Positions 35,170 through 47,339 of a stretch of DNA of 64,000 nucleotides are shown here, piece by piece. The position numbers and the translations under genes were made by a program. The notes below the pieces were generated by a model. That model did not search any database. It worked only from the letters and a program-made list of their open reading frames with translations, and was not told the origin of the DNA. Source of the stretch: Gordionus sp. m RMFG-2023 (Eukaryota > Nematomorpha > Gordioida > Chordodea > Parachordodidae); contig NC_088775.1 in assembly GCF_954871325.1 (NCBI RefSeq), forward strand, positions 78,469,561-78,533,560, given 5' to 3'. The stretch's first letter is position 1; each line of letters opens with the position of its first letter.

Positions 35170-37125
35170 GTAAAGTTAACATTGTATTATTCTCCAACGG
35201 ATTAAAATTTATTTTTATTAAATCGGCCCGGGCCGGAGTTTTAATATTTTTTTAAAATTTTTAACCCGTCCTAGATTTTTAAATCATTATATTTTTATCG
35301 ATGTTTAGAGCCATAAGGGTGAGGCGAGGTTCCTTCCTGGCCTCGGTTTTGTTATATATAAGTTTGTTTTCATTATGAAATATAGACGAATCATAAAATA
35401 AACTATGTTTTTATAAGTAATTCCTTTAATTAAAATATACATTTAAAATCCTTAAAAAACATTTCTTTTTTCAAGTTTTTTTAGCATGTATTTATTTTAT
35501 TTTCATAATAGTAGTTTTAGGCATTTCAGCCGTTTCCAAAAACGGCGAAACTAAATTTTTAGCCATTTTCAGCCATGGAGTTATATGCACGCTATGTATA
35601 TTTATAACCGCATTTTTGTGCATAGAATTATATTTAGAATTTAAACTTGATAAATTTGCAGATTATTTAGGTATTAGTAAGTCAATTTTTTGTCACTGTC
35701 CCAATAAATTTCGAAATTTTAGATGCTCAATTATAACTTTAAGATAAATTTTAGATTTGTATTTTATAAAAATTATCCCCCCTTCCTCCCAAAAGCAAAT
35801 CCCTGACTACGTCCCTAAAAACAATAGCCGATATTCCAAAATTCCTAAATGAAACATGGGTGTAGCTAAGAAAGTAAAAGGGAATGTTTTAAGTTTTCTA
35901 TAAAAATTGTAGCATTTCTTGTAGAAAATATTATATTCTCTTACTAATGCGCGGAACATCTCCTAAAATTATATTTTCAAAACAAAAAAAATTTATAAAA
36001 TATCGTTTTTTATTATTTTTAAAATGATATTTCTAATATAATTAAATGGTACCTTCTCATCGATATTTAAATTTCAATATTATCCAAAAGGAACTTCTTA
36101 AATTTTTTTTTGTAGAACTCTGCACGGAAATTTAAAAAAAAGATAATCAATGTGTATCAAGATTTGTAAAAACATTTATAATTTTGAAAATATTTGCAAA
36201 GAATAAAAATTATTTAATAATTTAAAAGAATGTTTTAACCTACATAACACTTCAGAAGAGGGAAAAAAGTAATTGAAAGGATTAAAATTCTTTGAGGGAA
36301 AATTATATTTGTTGTGATTGCATTATTTTGATTTGAACTTATTTAAAATCTTGTGTGTATAAATTTGAATATTTACAGAAAATAGTTTTTTTTATATATA
36401 AAATTGAATATTTAGAGTTCATGTAAAATTTGAATATGTAGATTGTTAATAATACGAGTATTATATTATAGAAAGAAAAGATATTTGGCTTATATAAATT
36501 TTTAAATAATGATTTAAAGTTGATTTCATTAGAAATTTATTATGTTATAATCGGGTGATGTTAATTTATATAAAAGACACAATTTTTATAATTTAAGGAC
36601 TTTTTTAATTTGTTTTACTTTCACTCAATTCTTCGTATATAATTTTTAGTATTTTATACTTTTACTTTTTTATTATTTTCGGTTATGTTTTCCCTTTATA
36701 TTACTTTATATAATTTATAATTCATTTTTGGTATTAGTATTTAATAAAGGATTAAAACTATAATTTTAATATATATTTTTATTTCTATTTTATATTTAGG
36801 TTCCTAATCCCCCAATCTAAATTCTCCCAACTGTGACAAGTTCAATCAAAACAGAATAGTGTTATTAGAGAGGTGAAGTATTTAATCTTCACATTTTCTA
36901 CCAAATTTACAATGTTACAACATATTATCATATAAGGTGCTTAGAGAGTGGGCCCTGAATATAGAGAGATGAGTAAAGTTTGTCTATAATGAAAATGACT
37001 ATTTTTAAATGGTTTGCAGGTATGAGTTATAGAATGTTACTAAAACTAGGATATTGAGAAGCTTGAAGGGACCCCAATAATAACAAGAATATTGGATCAA
37101 AACAAACTGAGATAGTAAGAACACC
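35170..37125. other. Intergenic, AT-rich, no gene seen
   Basis: No coding sequence recognised. 35225-35275 carries GC words ('cggcccgggccgg') like the hAT-like ends at 27.5 and 29.2 kb. 35780-35825 ('ccccccttcctcccaaaagc' ... 'ctacgtccc') resembles the right end of the common 'CAGTGGCGTAGC' hAT MITE type. Confidence 0.5.
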
Positions 37126-37130
37126 TGACA

Positions 37131-37490
37131 CAGTGGCCTATCTAGAATTTTATTTGGGGAGGAGGTTAAGATTTTCTAAAAAATAGGAATTAAATTAGGG
37201 ATACCTTGGGCGGCAGCAGATGTAAAAAGTCAAACGTCTATAATATTTTCATATTCAAAGCTATGTTTCTTATTTGACCATATATTTATTTAGTAATGGG
37301 AAGTTTGCAATAAGATTTAACAAAAATTTTAATTATAATTGAAAAAAAATTATTATATAGTAAGAAAAGGGTATTACAAAATAAAAAAATATTTTGTTTT
37401 TTCTGATAACATTTTATGGTTATGATAAGATTCTTGAGGAGGGGGGAGTCAAATGTCCGGTTGATGCCCCCTTAAATATGTTTATCATGT
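37131..37490. mobile_element. hAT MITE fragment, 'CAGTGGC' type
   Basis: The left end 'acagtggcctatctagaatt' is followed by a G-rich patch 'tttggggaggagg', and a second G-rich patch 'aggaggggggagtcaaatgt' lies near 37437. This layout is typical of 'CAGTGGCGTAGC...GGGGG' hAT MITEs. The right terminal repeat is missing or too diverged to place. Confidence 0.4.
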
Positions 37491-37737
37491 GATAATTTTG
37501 GAAAAATGGCCGAGAATACCTACACTTACATTATTAAAGGTAGATAAAAAATAAAGAATGACCAAAACTGAAGAATGTTATAAACAGTTATATTGTTTAA
37601 TAAACATCGTAATAGTGATTTATGAAAAATTAAATGAATCATCATATATTTTATCATTATGATATGACTCAAATCAGGGAAAATATGGAAAATAGCGATA
37701 TTGGCTATCTACATTTTATTCAAACTCAGTAAATGAT

Positions 37738-37920
37738 CGACAGATTAAATGGGCTGACATTTATTAACATGAATTTTAATTTTACATCAATACCAGATAG
37801 TCAAAAATGAAGATATTTTCTTGTATAACGACAGATTAAATGGGCTGACACTTATTAACATGAATATATTAATTTTACACCAATTCCCAGATAAAGTCAA
37901 AAATAAAGATATAATCTTTA
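37738..37920 (+). repeat. Two-copy tandem repeat, about 91 bp
   Basis: 'cgacagattaaatgggctga' occurs at 37738 and 37829, followed each time by 'ttattaacatgaat...ttttac' and 'agtcaaaaat...agatat'. Confidence 0.85.
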
Positions 37921-38749
37921 TACCAATTTTATATAATAATTATAAAAGTAATAAAATTAAAATTGAATAATTTTGGGTCTCCCAGTGAAATTCTTTAAAA
38001 TAAATTGCTCTTCTGATATAAAATTTTAGACAAACAATTGTCAGACTAGCTATGAGTATAGTTAATTATAAACAAAAGGTAGTTGCCATTTTTTTAAAAA
38101 AAATAGTGTATATATATACAATTATATTATCGTCTGTATTTTATAGTTTACACATGTCGTATTGAGATATTGAATCCATAAGGATTTGGAATATTTTTAA
38201 TTTTAAATCATTTATTGAGGCCAATTTTTTAATTTTAAAAATCTGATTTTACGGTTTTCGTATGCCAGTTTGTGTAGAATGTAAAATTTAAAACTATTGA
38301 GTATTTTTTTTTATTTTATATTAAAATCTTTTATAAAAATTAATATAAATTAAGCGTATTTCAAATTTTCCTGGCAAAAGTTTCTAAAATTCACAGTGTA
38401 AAAACTCTATCTACGAATATTTATGGTCAAATCACATTTTTAAAACATAAAATTCGCTCTTTATGAATGATTTAAAGAGATTTTAAATCCCAATATTATA
38501 TATAGTAATATTTCAATTTTATTTTATAAAGAACTTAATATTTTATTTATTAATTTAAGATAAATATATACATTTATATTTAATAAACATATATAGTAGT
38601 AATCGATGAAAGTAATGTCTTTAAAAGCAAAGTTCTTTTACACTTTTAGTTTTCGAAATCTTATTTTTGAACAGTTACTCCCTTTTCATATTTTATACAG
38701 AATTAAGTTAATTGAATTATATTAAATTTATTTTTAATTATGTTTAAAA

Positions 38750-38900
38750 TATCGACTAACGACGAGTTACTTTTTCGAAAAATAACGAACAATATCTTCC
38801 TTTTTTACAAATAACGAGTATTGCGTTGCTTTTTTTAAAAAAAAATAACGAGTAATGATAATGTATTTCTTTCTATTTTTCAAAGTAACGAGAAATGGAA
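38750..38900. mobile_element. Fragment of hAT end ('taacgag' repeats)
   Basis: Repeated 'aataacgagta' / 'gacgagttac' words like the sub-terminal repeats of the hAT element at 44045-47246. No second end is found. Confidence 0.4.
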
Positions 38901-39235
38901 CTTTCATTTTACAAATAGTTTGTTTGTTTTTCTTTCAAAAAAATTATATTTCCATACTTTGCACTCTTATTACCCACTCCACTAAAATAAAAATTATGTT
39001 TTGTGCAATAAATAAATTATTTCATACATTTCTTTATGGCATCCCGACCTACTAAAAATTGTATTCAGATTATATAAAGAAAAGTATAAAGATGATATTT
39101 TAATTTCAAAATAATTAAATTGTATAAAATTTTAAAAATAAAAAAATTTCATCTTCCAGATCTTACAAAGTCCTCGATCTTTTTAAGATGGTTAGTTTTC
39201 TATTCTTAACAAAATTGAACGTTTCAAGTAAAAAC

Positions 39236-39409
39236 TAGCATTGTTAAACTGCCGGATATGGGTTGATTTTTAAAAATGGTCCTATTAAGATTTTAGCCAT
39301 AATGATTTTGCATAGATGGCAAAAGGGGTTAGACCTCTATTTGGCAAATTTCAAGGATTACATAATATTAAATTTGCTAAAATCTTAATCGGGCTGTTTA
39401 ACAACACTG
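39236..39409. mobile_element. hAT MITE, 174 bp
   Basis: Inverted ends TAGCATTGTTAAAC and (inverted) CAGTGTTGTTAAAC. The 8-bp flanks GTAAAAAC (39228-39235) and GTAAGAAC (39410-39417) match at seven of eight positions. A second inner inverted pair is 'attaagattttagcc' / 'gctaaaatcttaat'. Same family as 11849-12024 and, in pieces, 2828-2975, 8390-8510 and 18525-18640. The open frame across it is not a gene. Confidence 0.75.
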
Positions 39410-39419
39410 GTAAGAACTA

Positions 39420-41020
39420 TATCGCTTTATGGAAGAAATTAGATAACCTATTGTTTAGCGTCATAATACGGAAGAAAGATTCTGATTATTTAAATCTTCT
39501 CTGTTAAACTGTGATGGACATTATGAAACGGTATAAATAATAGTTAATAATTGAATATTTTGGATGACTAAAGAAAAGTCATTACATTCAGAGAAGAAAA
39601 AACTAACAAAAAATTATTGATTTACTTAATTTTTTGAATATATTCCATGAAATATTGATAAGGTGCTATACTCGAATTCTTGAATGGAGAAAAAGACTGA
39701 ACTGGAAATAATCACATTAGTTTATTACAGAGCATTTGGTTTAACGTTAATTTAGGTAGTGTTAAATAAGGTCATTAGAACCCATTCAGAGCTTTTCATC
39801 CTGGTTTCTTCAAAAAATATTAAAATTCACATCTTGAGAAAAGGTCCATGATCTTACACCTTAAAATCGATTATATCTTTTTCTTCATAAAAATCTTTCC
39901 TTCCTATAGGATAAGGCCTCCATAAATACATATCGAATGACCAGCAGGTAGATCTGATCTAAAACTCATTGGATAAGGAAAATTATTGGAAGAAAGCTTA
40001 ATTATTAGAGGCACTTAGAAATCTCTAAAGAAAATATAAAAGATATTAAGAATAATTAGAAAATATTTTGAAAAAACTTATATTTTTTTTTATAAATGTA
40101 AATAAACGGGAAAAATAATGAAAAAAAACAAAACAATTTAAGATAAGATTCAATTCAGGTTTAGAAATATAAGCCTATTATTATAACTTTTATCATGAGT
40201 AAACTCAATGATAGAAGGCGATTGGGGCAGAAAGTTGAAGTCAAACAGTAAACAACTTTCCCCCTCCCCGCCTCTAATTTGTAGGCTATATTTATATAAT
40301 ATCTCCCTCATTACGAAAGACCAAAAATAAATAATTCCAACCTCATAAAATAAAGTTCGTGCAATTTGGATTGTTAGTATACACTTCCAACATAAATTCA
40401 TTTCAAAGGTTACACAGTTCCTACCAACGAATTTGTAATTTTATTAAATGTGATAGCTAAAATACAACATATAAATACCTGTAAATTTTTTCTTGATTGA
40501 ATAAAATTGTTAACATTTATGTATTTACTTGCAATTATGAAACCGTCATTCACAACTATACAAATGTTTAATATATGAACATGTATATATTTATTTTAGG
40601 TCAAAACATAAATTTTATATTTTAAAATTTCAAAACTTTCAGAAAATCTTAAACAGGTTTGGGTATATTATTATTTTTTAACAAAAAAAAGGATGCTGAT
40701 ATATATTTTTCTTTCAAATTTAAGAAATATTTTTTTAAATTTTTCTCTAAATATAGACAGGACATAACAGCTTTTTTAAGAAATTATTTATAAAAATATT
40801 TAAAATTAAAAATATTTCACCTAAGAAAAATTTGTAATTTTTCTAATAACGGATAGAAAAGGCGACAATATAATAGGCTTGCATTGAAAAGGGACTCGAA
40901 AAAATATTAATCAATTTGTCTGGTTATATAATATGTAGTAAAGTGGTCTCATTCTCAATTTTAGATCATTTACCGAGGGATATTTTTAAATGTGAAAAAA
41001 ACCTGATTTAATTAAAAATG
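39420..41020. other. Intergenic, no recognised gene
   Basis: Only short frames are present. The longest, minus 40150-40401 (83 codons), has no family resemblance and no clear splice context. 40960-41010 contains the dispersed 'atcatttaccgaggg...aacctgattta' word also seen at 5085, 14520 and 38220. Confidence 0.45.
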
Positions 41021-41420
41021 TATTTCAAGAAGTATAGAGCTTAAAGTATAATAATGCGTACAAATTGAGAGTTTCAAACGCTGCCTTGCAAAAGCAAGTA
41101 ATGCATTTCAAATGGCATCGTGCAAATTAGTATAATTACTATTTGGCATTAGTAATCATTTAAAAAAACGCTGGTTTGCTTTTCCAATACTTTTTTAATA
41201 TTATATAAAATGTAAAAAATAACTTACATATCTTAAAATCGAATATTTAGAAATTAAAGAAATAAAAAGGCATTTCATATCTTAAAATGGAGTATTTACA
41301 AATTAAATAAAAAATAGACGATGATATATTATCAAAAACAAATCCTTTTTTAGAACTCAGTTAATGATATATTAATAAAAAGGTAGCCACATATAAACAA
41401 GAGATGCGTTACGTTTTTAA
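41020..41420. repeat. Dispersed repeat, partner of 48860-49420
   Basis: 'ataatgcgtacaaattgaga', 'ttggcattagtaatcattta', 'tttaatattatataaaatgt' and 'aagagatgcgttacg' recur in the same order near 48988, 49047, 49115 and 49388. Non-coding. Confidence 0.6.
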
Positions 41421-41877
41421 AAATTACGGCAAAACACAAAGGCTCAATTTGTACATACCATAACTCACACTACGAATTTAACAGAATTTTGTCATGATCT
41501 TTTGTCTTTTATATGAAAAATTTACGTAAGTCACTGAAACTAGGGTAAATTTTTAATATTTTTTTTTATTAAAGATAATAAATATGCAAGTGTATATTGG
41601 TGTAAATTTATTTGTGATAATTTTCACAATTCTTTAGTTTTACATTAAAAATGGAGTATATTAATTAAAATTTTTAAAAGGGCATGTGCTATATTGGATG
41701 CTACTATTAGGACTATTAATATTTGAATAAACTATGTAAACAATGATAATATAGCATATATAATTTTAAAAACAAAAAGATCTATATAAATTTATATCGT
41801 TTAAAAATTTTATTAATTTGCTTAAATTTGATTTATTTTTAATATTACGAAAATAAGAATATACATATATACAAAAG

Positions 41878-42188
41878 GTCCGATCAAAAAAGGAAAAGGT
41901 CCAATCATAAAAGGAAAGGTTCAATCAAATAAGGAAAAGGTCCAAACAAAAAAGGAAAAGGTCCAAACAAAAAAGGAAAAGTGTCAATCAAAAAAGGAAA
42001 ATTCCCAAAAAGAAAGGAAAAAGTCCGAATAAAAAAGGAAAAGTGTCAAACAAAAAAGGAAAAGGTTCAATCAAAAAAGGAAAAGTGTCAAACAAAAAAG
42101 GAAAAGGTCCAATCAAAAAAGGAAAAGTGTCAATCGAAAAAGGAAAGGAAAAGTGTCAATCAAAAAAGGAAAATTTAAAAAAGGAAAA
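41878..42188 (+). repeat. Purine-rich 18-19-bp minisatellite
   Basis: About sixteen units of 'aaaggaaaaggtccaatcaa' or 'aaaggaaaagtgtcaatca', almost free of T and C on this strand. Both open frames across it are Lys-rich repeats with no start or splice context, so I reject them as genes. Confidence 0.9.
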
Positions 42189-42980
42189 TCGTAATTTTTT
42201 AATTTTTCTTTATTTTTGTCATTCCTGTCCTAGTATGTTATATTAAAAACGTATATTCCCATTTAATTTTGTTAAACGTCAATCAGATTGATTGAATACA
42301 TCTGATTGGGGACAAAATTATTATTATTATATGTAAAGAAAAATAATAATTATAATAATATATTTTTTTGGAAATATATTTTGGATTATTCATTATTAAA
42401 GTTTTGAAATTCAAAAAGAAAAAATAATAATTATTATGAATCTATTTTTTTTTCGATATATATTTTGGATTATGATTATTCATTCATGGGATTATTAAAA
42501 TAAAGTTATATATTCTTTCTACGATACTTTTGTTACCATACGTCTAAAATTCCTTCTTTTTTATTTCTAACTTTTTGCGATTTCTTTACTTTATTTGTAT
42601 CTTTTCTCAATTTATTTTTCGTACTATATCTTTTCTCAATTTTTTTCTTCCCAATTTTGATAATTCTTTTGTATTTTTAAAAATAATTGATAAATTTAGG
42701 TCCTTTTTTTAAACAATTCTTTAAGTTTTTTTTCATCTTATATATGTAATTTTTAAAAGTATCATAACTATCCGGGATCTTCACGGGATTTAAAAGGATC
42801 CCTTTAAAATTTTAATTTTTTAAAGGATAAAGAACTATACGGCATTATCACGTTTGAACCATGATATAGAAGAATCTTATTTTAAAAAGCGTTTTCCGCG
42901 CGTTTCATTTCGTTTTTAATTTTATTATTATTCATTAATTTTCAATGTTGTTTTTTTGGCCTTATGAAATAAGATATGTC

Positions 42981-43550
42981 TTATATAAGGTATCAATCGA
43001 TAGCTAATCAAAAGATCTATTTAACTGGAGGTCAATCTCTCCCCTATAATGGGCTGGTCTAGGCTTTGGAAGGGGGGGGGGGGTTAGAAATATTTTTATC
43101 AACACAAAATATCGATATGGGTATCAAATAAAAGCTAATTTTAATATGGTTTGACTGAAAGTCTTCATTCTTGGTCTTGATGGGTATAACTTGGTCTGGG
43201 GGGTAGGGTAGAGGGGTTAAAAAATAATTTTTTTGATATAGGTATTAAATAAAAGCTAATTTTAATATCGTTTGACTGAAAGTCTTCATTCTTGGGGTGG
43301 GTATGACTTGTCTGGGGGGGGGGGGGGGTTGTAATAAATAATTATTTTTGATATGGGTATCATAAAAGGTAATAAAATATTTTTTTATTGTCATAATAAT
43401 AATAATCACTCATATAGGTTAGGTTTAAGTATTGGGGGGTCAGGAATATTTTTATCACCACTAAATATCGATATGGGTATCAAATAAAAGCTAATTTAAA
43501 TATCTTTAGATTGAAATTATTCACTTTTTGTCTTGATGGGTATGACTGTC
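42981..43550 (+). repeat. About 115-bp tandem repeat with G-runs
   Basis: Four to five copies of 'atatcgatatgggtatcaaa', then 'aaagctaattttaatat', 'gactgaaagtcttcattctt', 'gggtatgacttg' and a run of 6-13 G. Repeat starts lie near 43109, 43229, 43343 and 43461, with a diverged copy from 42981. The G-runs at 43071-43083 and 43312-43328 are the longest. Confidence 0.8.
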
Positions 43551-43769
43551 AGGCCCTCAACATATACAAAATGTCTAGTTGGATAGAATTTACAGAAATA
43601 AAAGAAAATGAAGATAAAACAATTTTTTAAATCTTTTTTCGGTTCCAATCCTGAACTTGGAATAATTTGCAGTGTGTTATATTTAGCGCGTTATTCCATA
43701 GCTATTTTTTTTAGTATCGACAGCTTTAGCGTGCTACATTTTTTTAAAAAGAGAGATAGCGGTAGCTCG

Positions 43770-44030
43770 TTACTAAATATATAGCAAAAATTATTATAAT
43801 AATTTTATAATTAATTCTAAAATCATAATCTTTTTATTTTATCTGTACCAAAATTATTTTCATTATCAATGTCTACTGTCGACATTTAAAAATTTTTTTT
43901 TTTTGAAAAATATATTTACAATGCATATTTTAAAATGTAAATTTAAATAAATAAAATAAAAAGATTATGATTTTATAATTAATTAAAAAATTATTATAAT
44001 AATTTTTGCAATTTATTTAGTAACGAGACA
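43770..44030. repeat. Inverted repeat, hAT-derived
   Basis: 'ctcgttactaaatatatagc' and about 60 further bases pair with the inverted 43940-44027 ('gcaatttatttagtaacgag') around a loop of about 90 bp. It lies directly beside the hAT element at 44045 and shares its 'cgttacta' words. Probably a collapsed hAT relative. Confidence 0.6.
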
Positions 44031-44036
44031 TTAATA

Positions 44037-44044
44037 GTTCTATA
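44037..44044 (+). repeat. hAT target duplication, left
   Basis: GTTCTATA, identical to 47247-47254. Confidence 0.88.
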
Positions 44045-44443
44045 TAGTGATGTGAAATAACGTCATTACTAACGACGTTACTTTTTTTGAAAAGAATGCC
44101 TTTCGTTACCTTCATCTAAAAGTAACGAGTAACGAACGCGTTTCTTTTTTTGAGTAACGGTAACGCAAAACGTTACTTTACTCGTTACTTTATATTTTTT
44201 CTTAAAAAATATCAATAAAAAGAAAAACATATTTTATTGTATTATAAAATTACTTTAATTTATTTTTTATTTAATTCTTAATATTAATAATTTAAGCCGA
44301 GATTTAATTCATGTCAACCATAACATTTTTTTTTAAATTTTCATTGTTAAATTATCAGTCGAAATTAATATTCAATCAAAATTCAAAGTAAATATAATGA
44401 TATTATTAATTAATTTATAATTTATTTTAGTACTTACTTCTTC

Positions 44444-46860
44444 AGATGAAGAAGATTTAACCCTTCCCTGGCCCCAATTTGAATTATATTTTAAACCAAT
44501 TAAGAAAATTAATGGTACTAAGTCTACACTTTGTAAATGTAAATTATGTACCAATGCAAATATTTCAACGTCAATGTCAAGTAGCTCAAACTTAAAAAAA
44601 CATTTGAAGGTAAAGAATGAATTAATATATAATTATTTTAAACATATAAAAACTTAATCATGAAATGATTTAAAAAAAATTTATTTAAATTTCATTATAG
44701 ATTTTATTATTAAAATACTATATATATAGCATCTTATTATTTAACCATGTATTTATTTTAATGATAGTACACAATAAAATAAATTTGAAATGTAAAAATT
44801 TTATACAGATTATTATATTAAAAATTTATTATACATAAATATTTTTAAAAAAATAAGATTACAATAAAATTTAAGTATTCGTTACTCTTAATGGTATTTA
44901 AAAAACTATATATAATTTAACAATTATATTTAAAACTAATACAAATGGGTATATTATCAAAATATAAATAACATTTTTTCCAAATGCAATACCTTTATAA
45001 ATATTATGACTAAGAATTTATTATAATTAAGTTTTGCATATAAAAATTTTAATACTAAAAGAACATATTATAATCATATTGTGGAAATTATTTAAAGCCC
45101 TCAAAAAAATTATATAATATATTTATTTAAAATTTATTAGAGTATATGAACAAGGAGAGGAATCGGATGATGAAATAGTTCTACTGCCATTATTTGATCT
45201 ATTTGAAGATCAAAATATTAATGATAGTATTGTATACAAGCATCATTCCTGTTCAGCACACACTTTAAATCTTATGTATTGACACTGAAAAGGCACTCAA
45301 CGATGTCCATTATAAAACCATTTCAAAAATTACATTTTCTAAATGTAAGCTTTTGTGGAATACACATAAGCAATCTTCTAACTGTGCAGCCATTTTTAAG
45401 TAAAATATGGGAAGATATTTGATTAACCCTGTTATAACAAGATGGAATTCTTTCTATAACTCTGTAAAATTAATAAATAGTCTTATTAAGGTGAATTACC
45501 AAAAATTTGATGAATCTTGCGTATAGAAATATTATCAATTATAGGTAAAATCTGGATTACAGAGATTTTCAGATACGACAAGTCGTTCATAGATAAATAT
45601 TGTATAGTTAGTGTTAATTAAAATATGATATGTACAGCGTCTACATGAGCGGGTGGGGTAGGAACAGTTTGCATCCTATTTTTTTGAGGAGGGTAGGCTG
45701 TTTTAATGGGGGTAAGATAAATTTCTTGGGGGGTTATCTGTTAAATTTTGAGATGAAATAGAACAAAATTTATTGCTGTAAAATTAATAGTTTTATCATA
45801 GAATTATAGTAATACAATTCATCAACCAAATCTATATATTGCAAACAATCATACACATTGTTTTCCAAATAAAACTTTCTGCTATCCTTTTAAATGTAAT
45901 TTAAAAGGTTTAAATATTTCAGCAAGCTCATAATGCCATAATAATTAATTCATTGAAAATAATGGAGGTTTTAATTGAATTTATTATCTAAAAAATAAAT
46001 TCTTTATATTCACAAAATATCGATAGTTGGTAGTAGAGATTGATTAATTTAAGTTATCCTTTATAAATTCTCTGAAAAGAGTATCAATAAATTAAAAATG
46101 TAAAAATAATAATAGACAGACACCGCCGTCGAAGGCGGCGTGAATTTTTTAGGGGGGGGGGGGGGGTAGGCAAAGGTTTTTGAAGGGAGTTTGCATCCAG
46201 TGAAAATCCTGTCATGTAGACGCTGGATATGTATATATATGATTTTATAGGTTATGGAACCGATAGCTACGGCTCTTTCAATTTTAGAGAGCGAAGAAAA
46301 TATGCATTTGGGATATTTGACTCCCATTATAACCATTATAATATAAAAACTTAAAAAATTGGCTTTAAATATTTTTAAGTTTTGTAAGCCTCTTATTGAT
46401 TCAATCCTGAAAGCCATAGATATTGCTTATAATTTATATTTTGACTATCATATTTTCAATAGATTCAAACACATCTATGATGATGATTATATACTATCGG
46501 CAATAGCCCACTATTTAAATTGGATTGGCCCTGGATAAAATTAGACGTCAATAAAGGAAGAATGCTGGAACTTTCCAGTTTGAGAAAAGATATTGATAAA
46601 GAAAGAACAGGCTTGATTCCTTTATCCAACACACACACTAGAATATTTTCAGATAATGTTAAAAATTTTTTTTGATGAGGAAATGAATGAAGATCTCTTG
46701 TGAAGATAATTTTTCGAGCTTTTTTCAAAATAAAGATATTTCCTTAAATATTTTTAATAAATTCCCCAAATTGAAATTTTTGTTTATTAAATATAACACC
46801 ACTCTTCCATCCTCTGCGCCAATTGAACGTGTTTAGCACGGCGAAAGCTGTGTTGAGTAC
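44444..46860 (+). pseudogene. hAT transposase with BED finger (decayed)
   Basis: Pieces in transposase order on the plus strand. A BED-type zinc finger is coded at about 44450-44610: LPWPQFELYFKPIKK, then KCKLC and SSNLKKHLK, ending at a possible GT donor at 44610. CSAHTLNLM (about 45254-45280), FSKCKLLWNTHKQSSN (about 45336-45383) and VITRWNSFYNSV (about 45433-45468) match the RNase-H-like core ('CxAHTLNL', 'TRWNSxY'). YLTPIITII (about 46317) and LPSSAPIERV (about 46803-46832) match the C-terminal dimerisation region. Stops and frame changes separate them, and a MITE splits the gene. Not functional. Confidence 0.75.
45627..46233. mobile_element. hAT MITE nested in the hAT element (with target duplication)
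   Basis: The 591-bp insert 45635-46225 has ends CAGCGTCTACATGA and TCATGTAGACGCTG (perfect 14-bp inverted repeat). It is flanked by the perfect 8-bp duplication GATATGTA (45627-45634 and 46226-46233). G-runs lie inside both ends (about 17 G at 46151-46167). It splits the transposase remnant and so is younger than the host element. Confidence 0.88.
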
Positions 46861-47246
46861 TAAGTGCTCAAGTTTATCTGATCAAAATTGAAAATCAATT
46901 GTTGTTAAAAATAAATAAAAAATTGTTACTTAAAGATGCTATCTTAATGTATTATTTTTGTATAATTTTAATCATATTATAATTATATATGAAAATTTTA
47001 TTATAAAAAGATCTTATCTTATATGTTCTTTTTGTATAGTTTTATTTTATTATATATTGTCGGAAAAAAATTAATATTTTTTTGCATTAACATTAATTTT
47101 TTTAAGTAACGAGTAGCCCGTTACTTTTTTGAAAAGTCGGTAACGCGCGTTCCTGTAAAATGGTAACGAGTAACGGTAACGCGTTCCATTTTTCAGATCG
47201 AGTAACGGTAACGCGTTTCTCTTTTGTAATAACGTTTACAGCACTA

Positions 47247-47254
47247 GTTCTATA
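47247..47254 (+). repeat. hAT target duplication, right
   Basis: GTTCTATA. The sequence after it (47255-47340) is a diverged copy of 41780-41870, which shows an uninterrupted version of the target area. Confidence 0.88.
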
Positions 47255-47339
47255 TAAATTTATATCATTTAAAAATTTAATTAATTTACTTAAATTTGAC
47301 ATATTTTTAATATTACGAAAATAAGAATATTAACATGTA

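Larger units (their letters stand above)
44045..47246 (+). mobile_element. hAT transposon (3.2 kb) with nested MITE
   Basis: Bounded by the perfect 8-bp duplication GTTCTATA. Inverted ends are TAGTGATGTGAA and (inverted) TAGTGCTGTAAA. Sub-terminal direct and inverted 'taacgagtaacggtaacg' repeats occupy both ends (44070-44190 and 47105-47225). It encodes a plus-strand transposase remnant. A second hAT MITE (45635-46225) is inserted within it. Removing the MITE leaves about 2.6 kb, normal for a full-length hAT. Confidence 0.85.

Noticed and set aside
41981-42246. Lys-rich repetitive open frames
   Set aside because: Products of the purine minisatellite, with no start or splice context.
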